From Pirellulaceae bacterium (GTDB lineage Bacteria; Planctomycetota; Planctomycetia; Pirellulales; Pirellulaceae), in the NCBI GenBank assembly GCA_028066335.1, contig JALCBQ010000010.1, forward strand, positions 1 through 39,103: DNA of 39,103 bases, read 5' to 3'. Shown piece after piece: positions 16,506-24,463 of this stretch (positions are counted from its first letter, which is position 1; every line of letters starts with the position of its first letter). The notes below the pieces were generated by a model. It was not told the DNA's origin and searched no databases. It worked only from the letters and a program-made list of their open reading frames with translations. A program made the position numbers and the translations under genes.

Positions 16506-18992
16506 ATGAACGAACAACCAGATAACCAGCAACCAGACGATGAGCCAAGCGATCGCTTTTCAAACGATCAATCGCAGGGCCATCAATCACAGGACCATCG
16601 TGCAGGCGATCCTGAAGCTGATAACTCTGAAACGAACAACTCGGAGGCTGGTAACTCGGAGGCTGGTAACTCGGAGTATATGGCACCGGAACATGCCTCG
16701 CCAGAGGTTCAAGAGGGGACCGGATTACCTAACGAGACAAAGCTTCAGCGACAGTTGCTCGAAGAAAAAGTGAGCGCCTACCTAGATGGCGAGCTCTCAC
16801 CTGAGGAACAAAATGTCGTTAAAGAGTTACTGGCAAACGACCGGGCGGCTCTCGACATTTACAATGACTACCGTCAAATGGGAGAGTGGCTCCAAAAAAT
16901 GCCGCAGATAAGTATCGACACAAACGAGAAAACATTTGGCGAACCACAACTCGGCGAAGTCGCTCAATCAGGGGGCAAAGCCCCGCTTCTTCATTCCGGG
17001 AAAACAACTTCTGAAAAGAGCACCTCTGCTGAGTTATCAGACCAACCTTTTCACGAGCGTGTCGTTTCAATGGCGACCAAGCGAAAAGAGTATTTCCAAA
17101 GTATTACGACCTCTTCCAATGCTGACAAAGAGGCCAGGCATAAAGAAGATCTTCTATGGTTAAAGACGACCCCTGCCTTGTTGGCTATGGCGGCGACCCT
17201 CTTTTTAATGTTCTACTTCCCACTTGACCGACCAGCGGGAAACGATTTCGCACAAAACGAGTCAACTGGAAAAAGTGATCATGTAACGGGGTCGATCGAT
17301 TCCAAAGGCTCAACAGGTCCTCCAACTCCTGACAATGCTCTCGAAGGGCGACCACAAACAACAAACCTGAAAAAAGGTGAACTCCCCATTAACGAAGAAG
17401 GATCTAAACTTCTCGGCCCCGGCTCTGTACCAACGAAAAAAGATGATCCCCGTACTCTTGAGATAGAGAGCCAGAACAAAGGTGGCGACCAAGTTAACAA
17501 AGTGATGACCCGCGCCCAAAAAAATAGTAGAGGTGGTAATAAAGAGATTTCCATCCGAGACAATCAGGACGATACCGCCGCTAGAAGTCGTGGTTCGGGT
17601 GGCCCTGGCTCGGCTGGACGTCGCTCCGCAGAGGGCGCTCTCGGTGGTGGTGGCCGCATGGGAGGTCGAAACAAAAACAACATGATCGCAACGACAGAAG
17701 TAGAAAAGGCCGACGAGAGTGACCGTACCAAGCAAAGCGGTAATAAAAATGAGGAAAGCGGTAATAAAAATGAAGATCGTCACCAAAACTCTGGTGGTCA
17801 AGTCGGTGGCCGAAGAGCCGAGAATCAAAAAGTTGACGACCCGGAAATCAACAAGAAAATCAACCAGGAGATCGACAAACAGAGAATGAATAGATTGCGC
17901 CTCGGCGCCCAAGGGCGTGCCTTTTCGGCCTTACCACTGGTCACCACCGAGCAGACCTCAGCCCTTTCACCTCTAAAGGTAACTCTCCATCTTCAACGCC
18001 AAAATAGTGATCCCATTTTAGACCTTCTCATGCAACAAAATGTACTCTTGGCCGATTCGAACGAGACCCCACTTTCGTCGGTCGAAGTTGTTGCTGTAGA
18101 ACTCAACGGAAAGGCGGCCGCCTCATTGTTGGCCGAATTGGTTCAGGAAAAAAGTGGTGTTGTTGCCCTCTCCGCTCATTGGCAAGAGGGGAGACAAAAT
18201 ACCCGAGGGGGGCAAAAAGCGACCCACAACGACATAGATAATCAAAGCGTCGATCATACCAATACCGATCGGGACTTTGCCCGTAACAGTGACCATAACA
18301 ATTTCGGCCAAAACAGGGGTGGTCACGACGAACTTCGGCACAATCATTTTAAACCATACTACGGCATTAAAATTTCAAAACCGACAAGAAAAGAGCTACT
18401 CCGATATCGCGACTTTTTTCGGGCCAATATTCAAGCGAAGACTATCGAGGAACAAAGCGTCGATAGTAAAGACCTCGGGGGTGAAAACGCCGAAGGCGAA
18501 AGGCTTGACAGTAAAAACATTGAGAAGGCAACGCTGGATGAAAACGTCGGGGGGCAAGACCTTGAAGGGGTAACGTTCGAGAGTGGTTTTTTGGGCACTG
18601 TCGATCGAGGTACTGCTATTGGAGAGACTGCTAATCGAAACACTGGCAATCGACGACGACAAGAAGGTATAAACCTCCTTCCCCACATTCTTCACAGAGA
18701 GGGCGATCGCCCTGTTGACCTTACCCTTGTTATTGAAAAAATCAGTGGCCAAAACACCCCTGACGTCAATGGGCATATGGATGCTCAAAAGGGGAACGCC
18801 ACCGACGGCACACCTAAAGTCGAAAATCCTGTCGAAGTATTACCAGAAGGGGGTGAATTCAAAGAGAAAAAGGAGGCAAGCCCCGACAAGGGACAACTCC
18901 CAAAAACCGACCTTGGAAAAAATCCTCAAAAGAAAATCGAAGGTCAAGGAATCCCTGAAGGTCCCAAAACCAAAAAACAAGGGAAGGGGTAA
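16506..18992 (+). CDS. very large membrane anti-sigma factor with low-complexity periplasmic part
   Basis: The best start is ATG 16506 (a TTG lies three codons before), giving 828 residues. The first 80 residues are Asn/Gln/Glu/Asp rich with a tandem EAGNS repeat. Next comes an anti-sigma-like domain (LLEEKVSAYLDGELSPEEQNVVKELLANDRAALDIYNDYRQMGEWL, read in parts) of the zf-HC2/RsrA shape but without zinc-binding Cys. One membrane helix follows (TTPALLAMAATLFLMFYF). The large outer part is charged and Gly/Asn/Lys rich, with a globular-looking patch (SALSPLKVTLHLQ, PILDLLMQQNVLLAD, SVEVVAVELNGKAAASLLAEL) and pentapeptide-like repeats near EQSVDSKDLGGENAEG. It sits 144 bases after the ECF sigma gene, so it is its likely membrane anchor or inhibitor. 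Confidence 0.75.
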   Translation: MNEQPDNQQPDDEPSDRFSNDQSQGHQSQDHRAGDPEADNSETNNSEAGNSEAGNSEYMAPEHASPEVQEGTGLPNETKLQRQLLEEKVSAYLDGELSPEEQNVVKELLANDRAALDIYNDYRQMGEWLQKMPQISIDTNEKTFGEPQLGEVAQSGGKAPLLHSGKTTSEKSTSAELSDQPFHERVVSMATKRKEYFQSITTSSNADKEARHKEDLLWLKTTPALLAMAATLFLMFYFPLDRPAGNDFAQNESTGKSDHVTGSIDSKGSTGPPTPDNALEGRPQTTNLKKGELPINEEGSKLLGPGSVPTKKDDPRTLEIESQNKGGDQVNKVMTRAQKNSRGGNKEISIRDNQDDTAARSRGSGGPGSAGRRSAEGALGGGGRMGGRNKNNMIATTEVEKADESDRTKQSGNKNEESGNKNEDRHQNSGGQVGGRRAENQKVDDPEINKKINQEIDKQRMNRLRLGAQGRAFSALPLVTTEQTSALSPLKVTLHLQRQNSDPILDLLMQQNVLLADSNETPLSSVEVVAVELNGKAAASLLAELVQEKSGVVALSAHWQEGRQNTRGGQKATHNDIDNQSVDHTNTDRDFARNSDHNNFGQNRGGHDELRHNHFKPYYGIKISKPTRKELLRYRDFFRANIQAKTIEEQSVDSKDLGGENAEGERLDSKNIEKATLDENVGGQDLEGVTFESGFLGTVDRGTAIGETANRNTGNRRRQEGINLLPHILHREGDRPVDLTLVIEKISGQNTPDVNGHMDAQKGNATDGTPKVENPVEVLPEGGEFKEKKEASPDKGQLPKTDLGKNPQKKIEGQGIPEGPKTKKQGKG

Positions 18993-19383
18993 GGGCACTT
19001 GGCTCAGGCCGCCCCCCAACAAACAAACGAAGCCATAATAACCTAACGAGTATTCTCAACCAACGACATAGAGACCTAAAAAACAACAGACAGAAGGAGC
19101 TTTAAAAATCTTCCTACAATGTTGTTTCGGTCTTCTAAAAATTCACCTTGCGGCGATGAGCTTTTCCGGTCCTAACCCGACTGGAGCTCATTGCCAACTG
19201 GGTTGACTCTGCCAAGTGGGCAGAGTGTTCTAATGTTGTCTGTCGTTTGGCTCCACTTTTTTTCGTAAAATGGTTGCCCCGTGGCCTGTTCCTGATAGAA
19301 TGGCAGCTCGATTATTCACGCATTCTTATTTACCGCCCTCTTGCCCAAGTGATCGGTAACTCTTTTTCCCCAAAGGGACCTCT
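18993..19383. other. 391-base intergenic region with two successive hairpins
   Basis: Apart from the hairpins at 19156-19226 (separate entry) there is an ACAATGTTGT palindrome near 19117. No gene was found. An open frame at 19247-19627 overlaps the next gene in another frame and is regarded as its shadow. Confidence 0.4.
19156..19226 (+). promoter_or_regulatory. two stacked hairpins upstream of a hypothetical gene
   Basis: Hairpin 1: ATGAGCT (19156-19162) pairs with AGCTCAT (19185-19191), extended inward by CCGGTC with GACTGG (one G-T pair) after a TTT bulge. Hairpin 2: ACTCTGCC (19206-19213) pairs with GGCAGAGT (19219-19226), loop AAGTG. No T-run follows directly, so an RNA leader or a weak terminator of the anti-sigma transcript are both possible. 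Confidence 0.4.
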
Positions 19384-20253
19384 ATGTCGACCCTGGAAAC
19401 GACCTCACAACACTCCAATTCTGCAACAGCTCAAACCGATCATAGCGATGGCCCAATCAGTCCTCAGACAAAAGAGGCCTCGGCGGGGTACATTGGCAAA
19501 TGGAATGGCCTTATTAGTAGCACCAACTGGGAAAAGGGCAAAATTATCTGCCAATGGCGAGAAGCTTTGGTCGCAACAAAGGCACCGACTGCCGAGTATT
19601 CTGACGAAACGTGGGCCCAGTTTGTAGGTGGGGTAACGGGGCAACATGTTGGGCGTCTTCGCCGCGTCTATCAACGTTTTGGGGAATTGGCTCGCGACTT
19701 TTCAAATCTTTTTTGGAGCCACTACCTCGTAGCGATCGACTGGGACGACGCCGAAACGTGGCTACGTAGAGCCGATACAGAAAAATTGTCGATTGCCGCC
19801 ATGCGAAAAGTAAGGTGGCAAGAGACCGACGGTGATCCAGCGACCGAACCAAACGCCAAAAATGCTCCTGTATCTACCGAACTTAACGAAGACCACGACC
19901 CCACCCTCCTCCAAGATTCGACCGCACAAAATGTCGCGGGCGAAATCGGTGAAATTTTGGGGCCAGCATCTGAAGGGGCCGACTTTGGTGACCTGGGAGA
20001 AGTCCACCTTGGTGGAGAAGAAGGAGAGTTCTCTTCGAATGAAAAAGAGGGCCATGAAGAAGATCAGCTCGTTCGACCATTCGAGCACTTGGGCGACCTG
20101 CCTGACGACCTCGCCGAAGCGATGGAAAACTTCAAGCTTGTTATTTTGCACCACAAAGCGGCCAATTGGGATGAAGTCTCCCAAAAAACGATCGGCGACG
20201 TTTTAGATTCGCTCAAGAGACTCGCCACGGCACCGGCTGAAGCACCCTTTTAA
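19384..20253 (+). CDS. hypothetical protein, ordered N-terminal half and acidic C-terminal half
   Basis: A 289-residue protein of unknown function. Residues about 35-145 are rich in Trp and look like a compact fold: GYIGKWNGLISSTNWEKGKIICQWREAL, then WAQFVGGVTGQHVGRLRRVYQRFGE and NLFWSHYLVAIDWDDAETWLRRA (each read in parts). This pattern is familiar from planctomycete hypotheticals, but no function is known to me; the TWAQFV-x-GVT-x-Q-HVGRLRRVY element resembles a DNA-binding helix-turn-helix. The second half is acidic (Glu/Asp/Gly) and likely disordered, ending in a helical KRLATAPAEAPF. It has its own start region and a strong shared terminator downstream. Confidence 0.7.
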   Translation: MSTLETTSQHSNSATAQTDHSDGPISPQTKEASAGYIGKWNGLISSTNWEKGKIICQWREALVATKAPTAEYSDETWAQFVGGVTGQHVGRLRRVYQRFGELARDFSNLFWSHYLVAIDWDDAETWLRRADTEKLSIAAMRKVRWQETDGDPATEPNAKNAPVSTELNEDHDPTLLQDSTAQNVAGEIGEILGPASEGADFGDLGEVHLGGEEGEFSSNEKEGHEEDQLVRPFEHLGDLPDDLAEAMENFKLVILHHKAANWDEVSQKTIGDVLDSLKRLATAPAEAPF

Positions 20254-20340
20254 TTTCTAATACGAGGTGAGACCATATTGTTGGCCCAAAACTCAAGCCT
20301 CAAAACCAAAGTTTTGCTCTAATTAAAAAAGCGATCACCT

Positions 20341-20383
20341 AAAACAAAAAGAAGGTGGCACTCCCACAAGTGTCACCTTCTTT
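20341..20383. terminator. bidirectional intrinsic terminator
   Basis: AAAGAAGGTGGCACT (20348-20362) pairs with AGTGTCACCTTCTTT (20369-20383) over 15 bp with one G-T pair and a six-base loop. An A-run precedes the left arm and serves as the T-run for leftward transcripts. It sits between converging genes and likely ends both. Confidence 0.85.
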
Positions 20384-20445
20384 GAACCTTCATCCTTTGA
20401 CGGTTTTCTTTACCTTCTTCCTTGTTCTCTACCACGCCCTAACGT

Positions 20446-21462
20446 TTAACGGGCCGCTTCTTTGTCTTTTGGGTTGCCTAAGGTAGCGGGGCTATCTAAA
20501 TCGATACTATCTTCATTAAGGCTGTGTTCAACGATACTGTGCTCCCCAATCGTGTCGACACCTTCTTGAGATTCACAAAGAGATTCAGCCGCCACCAGCG
20601 CCCGACCATTATGACTGAACACTTGATTTCGCCCCTCTGACTTGGCACTGTAAAGAGCGGCATCGGCACGCCCCTGCAGCCTTTTGGAATCTTCTCCTTT
20701 TTCGATCTCTGCAATACCTATACTCACGGTAACAGGCAACATGGCAGCGACCCTTACACGTACCCTTTCGGCCATGATGGCAGCACCGGAAAGGTCCGTA
20801 AACGGAAGCAAAATAATAAATTCTTCTCCTCCAAATCGGGCAACGACATCGGTCTCTCGTGCCGTCTCTTGAAGGATTTTTGAAAACTCTTTTAGAATCT
20901 GATCGCCATAAAGGTGACCATGCTCATCGTTGAGCTTTTTAAAGTGATCAATGTCGAGCATTACCAGTGAGTAACCTGAACCATAACGATTATACTGACG
21001 CTGCAAATTGTCGAGACAATCTTCAAGGGCACGCCGGTTTCCAACACCCGTTAATGGATCGAGCCGCACCTCGGTAAACGACATGAGCATTGTTGTCTGC
21101 TGCCGTATTTCGTCGTAGGCGCTGGCCATTTGAGAAGCGAGCTTCATTGTCGGTGAGACCATCCTCTCGGTCTCCTCAATAAGCTCTCGAACACTTGTCT
21201 GACTCGCATCTTGGCCCAATTTACCAAGACGTTCTTTAAAATCTAAAATTGTATGGTGATGGTTCGCTAAACCGATCCGAACGCTATTGGCGATCCCCTC
21301 CAGTTCTTTAATGATTGATTGGGCACGGCGAAACTCGTGACCTTCTAACGATTCAGTGGCAAGTTGTTCTTGCCGGCGTCGGTATTGGCCGACAAAATAG
21401 GCGACCGCAGCAACGATAGCGAGTGCTACAGGTGTCGGTAAACCAAGGGTCCAAAAAGCCAT
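20446..21462 (-). CDS. membrane-anchored diguanylate cyclase (GGDEF)
   Basis: This enzyme makes cyclic di-GMP from two GTP. One N-terminal membrane helix (LPTPVALAIVAAVAYFVG) leads into a helical linker of about 100 residues. The GGDEF domain follows: DPLTGVGNRRALEDCL, VMLDIDHFKKLND, the active-site GGEEF with FGGEEFIILLPF, and SIGIAEIEKG. An intact inhibitory I-site (RETD, five residues before GGEEF) indicates product feedback. A 60-residue polar tail with repeated Glu/Ser/Asp follows the domain. The frame extends to a TTG at 21474; the ATG at 21462 is more likely. No EAL domain is present. It is downstream of a 59-residue membrane protein on the same strand. Confidence 0.93.
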   Translation of the reverse strand: MAFWTLGLPTPVALAIVAAVAYFVGQYRRRQEQLATESLEGHEFRRAQSIIKELEGIANSVRIGLANHHHTILDFKERLGKLGQDASQTSVRELIEETERMVSPTMKLASQMASAYDEIRQQTTMLMSFTEVRLDPLTGVGNRRALEDCLDNLQRQYNRYGSGYSLVMLDIDHFKKLNDEHGHLYGDQILKEFSKILQETARETDVVARFGGEEFIILLPFTDLSGAAIMAERVRVRVAAMLPVTVSIGIAEIEKGEDSKRLQGRADAALYSAKSEGRNQVFSHNGRALVAAESLCESQEGVDTIGEHSIVEHSLNEDSIDLDSPATLGNPKDKEAAR

Positions 21463-21549
21463 TTGGGGCGCCAATTATCTCATAAAGGTAAAAAAGGCTG
21501 TATCTCTACCCAAAATATAGAACCGACTTTGAAAAGCGGGTCCGTTTGT

Positions 21550-21573
21550 CCTTAATTTTTATAAAAATTAAGG
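21550..21573. promoter_or_regulatory. perfect 24-base AT-rich palindrome
   Basis: CCTTAATTTTTA is followed directly by TAAAAATTAAGG, a perfect inverted repeat with no loop. It lies between the small membrane protein gene and the diguanylate cyclase gene, both leftward. It may be an operator, or a weak terminator limiting read-through. Confidence 0.55.
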
Positions 21574-21617
21574 ATAATTACCCCCCTAAATAGAACAGTT
21601 TTTTCAAAAGGGGCTTG

Positions 21618-21797
21618 TTAGAACCCTTTTGAAATACCTTCCCCACGCATGAGGACAAAACCGAGGACTAAAATAATGGCAAAAATAAAGAGCCATTCGT
21701 TCATACCGAGCGAGTTCAGTTGACGAAGGCCGTAGCTCCAAAGAGCCCCCACCTTACCGGGCAGATCCACTGCCCCTAACACAACATTATTCCACAT
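21618..21797 (-). CDS. 59-residue single-span membrane protein
   Basis: A short leftward gene starting at ATG 21795-21797 with a strong ribosome site (GAGGAG, about 8 bases ahead), which supports real translation. The sequence begins MWNNVVLGAVDLPGKVGALW, continues with a linker NSLGMNEW, has one membrane helix (WLFIFAIILVLGFVLM) and ends RGEGISKGF. The Pro/Gly-containing N-terminal part could be a second, re-entrant or amphipathic segment. I do not recognise it. It lies about 150 bases upstream of the diguanylate cyclase gene on the same strand, separated by the 24-base palindrome, so co-expression is possible. Confidence 0.65.
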   Translation of the reverse strand: MWNNVVLGAVDLPGKVGALWSYGLRQLNSLGMNEWLFIFAIILVLGFVLMRGEGISKGF

Positions 21798-21975
21798 CGG
21801 TCTTCTCCTCTGGTCAATAACGACGACTTTACTGTCGATCGGTTACAAACAGCCTCTCTTTGCCCCCCATTCTTTCGATCCTTTTGTTTGTTTCATTTCT
21901 ATAAGGTCGTATCTAAAAGATAGCTTTTTTTCAGCCACAAGAGGGCAAAAAATCTTTTTTTTGCAAAGTCCGACC

Positions 21976-22003
21976 TTGAAAATTCCCAAGACCGACCTAT
22001 AAT
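21976..22003 (+). promoter_or_regulatory. consensus-like sigma-70 promoter for tRNA-Asp
   Basis: TTGAAA (21976-21981) and TATAAT (21998-22003) are separated by 16 bases. The -10 box is perfect and the -35 box is one base off. Transcription should begin near 22010, about 90 bases before the tRNA. Confidence 0.75.
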
Positions 22004-22011
22004 CTCTCGTT

Positions 22012-22059
22012 ACCCACACAGGGGCCTTTCCCCGATTTTTTGGGAAAAGCTATGTGGGT
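22012..22059 (+). promoter_or_regulatory. leader hairpin ahead of tRNA-Asp
   Basis: ACCCACA (22012-22018) pairs with TGTGGGT (22053-22059). Inside, CTTTCCC and GGGAAAAG form a second helix with a T-rich loop. It starts almost at the predicted transcription start and may guide 5' processing or read-through control. Confidence 0.5.
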
Positions 22060-22100
22060 TAGTACGTTGTCGACTATTTGACTCGACAAAAAGTACAAAT

Positions 22101-22174
22101 GGCGCTGTGGCTTAATTGGTTAAAGCACCGGACTGTCACTCCGGAGATTGCGGGTTCAAGTCCCGTCAGCGTCG
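22101..22174 (+). tRNA. tRNA-Asp (anticodon GTC)
   Basis: A 74-base cloverleaf. The acceptor stem GGCGCTG pairs with CAGCGTC (one G-T pair). The anticodon stem CCGGA/TCCGG encloses loop CTGTCAC with anticodon GTC at 22135-22137. The T-arm contains GGGTTCAAGTCCC. The discriminator base is G, as expected for Asp. CCA is not encoded. It is a single tRNA, not in a cluster, and no integrase or repeated tRNA end was seen nearby. Confidence 0.97.
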
Positions 22175-22606
22175 CTTTATTTCAGGGTTACCTTAATCTC
22201 TGCCACTTTTGTGTTTGGCCCGATCGCCCCTGACGGCTTTAGTTAAGTTTGCCCACAATTGTCGCTCTTACTGATTGGCTCTTACCAATTGATTACCAAC
22301 TAATTCAACTCAGCGGCAAAAATTGCAAAACGATAAGTTACCGAAAAAATCATCAAGAAGCAGTGCCTAACAGCGTTGTTCTTTTTTTCGGACTTTTGTC
22401 TAGTTTTATGGCGAAAACTACCCTAACACCACCCAATTTCACCCCTTTTGAGGGGTGCAATGCGTGCGAGACCGAGGCGCAGAAAGAACTCCGAAAAGAG
22501 TTCTGTAGATTGCTCAAAGCTGTACCTTGCTTCTGAAAATAACTCGGCTATACTGCAATCAAAAGATTTTATTGGCTTCTAAAATTAACTCAAAGGATTT
22601 CACACT
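22175..22606. other. intergenic region with hairpins, a possible small Cys-rich frame and a promoter
   Basis: A 42-codon frame at 22408-22536 begins MAKTTLTPPNFTPFEGCNAC and has four Cys, but no ribosome site. It overlaps two hairpins: CACCCC-TTTTGA-GGGGTG (22440-22457) and AGAACTC-CGAAAA-GAGTTCT (22485-22504). A structured RNA is as likely as a peptide. A TTGCTT (22527-22532)/TATACT (22549-22554) pair with 16-base spacing is a plausible promoter for the next gene. Confidence 0.35.
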
Positions 22607-23011
22607 ATGGCCGATATTACCGCCGATCAAGCCCACCTTGCTATTACCGCCGCTACCAAGAAGGCAGAAGAAATTGGCACCAAAATGGATATTGCTGTCG
22701 TCGATGCAGGGGCGAATTTGAAAGCGTTTTTGCGCATGGACGATGCGTGGCTCGGAAGCATTGATATTGCCATTAAAAAAGCAAAGACGGCCCGTTTTTT
22801 TAACATGCCGACCGGATCGATTGGACAGCTCTCCCAGCCAGGTGGGGCCCTGTACAATATCGAACACTCCAACGGGGGACTTATTTCATTTCCTGGTGGG
22901 ATTCCACTAAAAAACAGCAGTGGTCAGATCATTGGCGCCATTGGTGTCTCTGGAAGTAGTGTCGAAAATGACCACGCCGTCGCCGAAGCAGGCGTTGCCG
23001 TCGTCGACTAG
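22607..23011 (+). CDS. GlcG/HbpS-family (DUF336) protein
   Basis: A 134-residue cytoplasmic or exported small protein with the family's features: AAAGGA site upstream, N-terminal helix ([19 protein letters not shown]), then [47 protein letters not shown] and the glycine-rich [24 protein letters not shown] (read in parts). The family includes HbpS, which binds haem, and GlcG from the glycolate operon; many members have no known role. There is no signal peptide and no glycolate oxidase gene nearby. The short-helix start and clear motifs make the family call firm. The hairpin array starts directly after its stop codon, within its likely transcript. Confidence 0.85.
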   Translation: MADITADQAHLAITAATKKAEEIGTKMDIAVVDAGANLKAFLRMDDAWLGSIDIAIKKAKTARFFNMPTGSIGQLSQPGGALYNIEHSNGGLISFPGGIPLKNSSGQIIGAIGVSGSSVENDHAVAEAGVAVVD

Positions 23012-23240
23012 GTTTCTAGCACGGGGACGTGCGTGTTTTTGGCACGAGTGCGTGCGATGTTTCTAGCACAAGTACGTGTGTGTGTTTGGTAGAGGTAGTT
23101 GTGGTGGCTCTGGCACGGGTACGTGCGTGTTTCTAGCGCGAGTACGTGTGATGAATTTTGATTTTGAATTTTCTCACACGAGTCGTGTGCGAGCTCTCTA
23201 ACACAGCTGTGTGTGATTGCTCTTTTGACACGGTCGTGCA
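23012..23240. repeat. array of about eight small hairpins at 23-24-base spacing
   Basis: Imperfect repeats of the form TTTCTAGCACG-RGTA-CGTGYGTG follow the GlcG-like gene. Hairpins are at 23019-23032 (loop GGGA), 23042-23055, 23066-23079, 23113-23126, 23136-23149, 23175-23189 (6-bp stem), 23201-23212 (perfect ACACAGCTGTGT) and 23229-23238. Start-to-start distances are mostly 23-24 bases or twice that, with a decayed unit near 23089. Substitutions keep pairing in several units (GCACG/CGTGC, GCGCG/CGTGT, CACACG/CGTGTG), which suggests selection on structure. It is not a CRISPR: no unique spacers and repeats too short. Confidence 0.75.
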
Positions 23241-23405
23241 AATGGATCTCTGGCGAAAAGAGTGCCACTTTCTTCTAACGTAATGGGATCTCCCACGAGG
23301 AGCAGGAACGCTCAGAGCCAGAAATAGAGCAGTCTGTACAAAGCCCCAATCTGCTCGTCCGCAAAAAGGGAAAGGAGCAAGCCTAGGTCGCTTGTCTACT
23401 CTTTA
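23241..23405. other. short intergenic tail after the hairpin array
   Basis: No gene, terminator with a T-run or repeat is visible between the array and the converging methyltransferase gene. Confidence 0.4.
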
Positions 23406-24257
23406 TTATGCCGCCGATTCTCTCTTTGAACCTTCTTCACTGGAAAGCTCTTTAACTGTGCTGGAGGAAGAGGCCTCTTCCTGAGGCTTCAAATTCACCC
23501 CGTGTAAGATGATATTACGGTACAGATATTGTGCCGGAGGGCAAAGGATTTTTATGAGGTCGTCGACGATCTGACTACCGATCGTCAGTAGGTTTATTGG
23601 ATTTTTAAAAAGACGGCCCGACAAATACCCGACAGGGACACTAAAAAGTTCGTACGCCTCAAATTGATAACATAAATATTTTCTCAAAAGGCGTAAATCG
23701 GCAAAACGAAAAGGGCGCTCATCAACAGTCCGGGCGCGAGGGGTCAAAGCCCGAACGACACGTGCAACAGGGTTAATATCGAGGGGCTCATAAAAGACAA
23801 AATTTCCACCGGGGCGCAAAACCCGGACAATCTCTTGACAGGTCGCTTCAAGATCGACATGGTGCAAAATAGCACTACCAAAGACGACATCAAATGAGTT
23901 CTCAGGAAAGTCGAGAGATTGAGCATCCATTTGGTGAAAGTTGGGCCGAATCGTCCCTTTTTTAGCGAGCTGATGCCCCTCTTCCAGCTCTGCTTCCGAG
24001 ATATTAATGCAATCAAGCGATTTTGGATATATTTTTTGTTCGTCGAGCCAATTATGCCATGTTGTCGAGCCTAATTCGAGGACCTCTTTCCCCCGACTGA
24101 TCTCCATAAGTGCGACCAGCTTTTCCCATTTTTCACGGGAGGTAAATCCTTCACAATGAGAAAGACGGTTTTCATACGTCTCTCTTTGCAAACCTTCGTT
24201 GTACTGCTCCCGCTCACGGCGGGCACGTTCGGCCTTATCTGGTGAATCGTTTGTCAT
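23406..24257 (-). CDS. class I SAM-dependent methyltransferase
   Basis: A 283-residue protein with the Methyltransf_11-type fold. Motif I is present in altered form (KEVLELGSTTWHNWL, the usual third Gly being replaced), followed by LDCINISEAEL (motif II-like), DAQSLDFPENSFDVVFGSAILHHV (read in parts, motif post-I/IV) and VLRPGGNFVFYEPLDINPVAR. The C-terminal third (FEAYELFSVPVGYLSG onward) is hydrophobic in places and may bind a lipid-like or membrane substrate. The ends are charged and Ser/Glu rich. The substrate cannot be inferred: no biosynthetic neighbours exist. It is read leftward and separated from the next leftward gene by a strong terminator. Confidence 0.85.
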   Translation of the reverse strand: MTNDSPDKAERARREREQYNEGLQRETYENRLSHCEGFTSREKWEKLVALMEISRGKEVLELGSTTWHNWLDEQKIYPKSLDCINISEAELEEGHQLAKKGTIRPNFHQMDAQSLDFPENSFDVVFGSAILHHVDLEATCQEIVRVLRPGGNFVFYEPLDINPVARVVRALTPRARTVDERPFRFADLRLLRKYLCYQFEAYELFSVPVGYLSGRLFKNPINLLTIGSQIVDDLIKILCPPAQYLYRNIILHGVNLKPQEEASSSSTVKELSSEEGSKRESAA

Positions 24258-24390
24258 TTTGATACTAAAGAAAAAGAATCATCCTCTATGCATCTAACCT
24301 TCTGCTCCACGAATACAAACAATAAGCCTCTAACAAGACACCCCCTGATTCTATGTATCCGGCAACAAGGTGTAGTATCCAGTTTTTTAC

Positions 24391-24422
24391 AAAAAAAAGC
24401 AACCGCACAAGATTGCGGTTGC
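24391..24422 (-). terminator. intrinsic terminator of the redoxin gene
   Basis: On the minus strand GCAACCGCA and TGCGGTTGC form a 9-bp stem with a six-base loop, followed by eight T residues (the A-run at 24391-24398 on the plus strand). It ends the leftward redoxin/amidohydrolase transcript. Confidence 0.9.
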
Positions 24423-24463
24423 TATTATCAATAGAAGGGCAAAAGGGTGGCTCCCTTTGTCGC

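Larger units (their letters stand above)
21798..22100. other. intergenic region holding the tRNA promoter and leader hairpin
   Basis: Most of this 303-base stretch is featureless. The promoter (21976-22003) and the leader hairpin (22012-22059) for the tRNA are listed separately. Confidence 0.5.

Noticed and set aside
22101..22174. tRNA as the attachment site of the phage-like element
   Set aside because: The element begins 9 kb away, no integrase is present and no repeated tRNA end was seen.
22249..22536. 95-codon frame before the GlcG-like gene
   Set aside because: It starts at TTG with no ribosome site; only its last 42 codons look possibly meaningful and are noted separately.
23012..23240. 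CRISPR array
   Set aside because: Units are 23-24 bases end to end, with no unique spacers and no cas genes.
23008..23268. Leftward 86-codon frame across the hairpin array
   Set aside because: Its repeated residues are the translation of the DNA repeats; no start signal.
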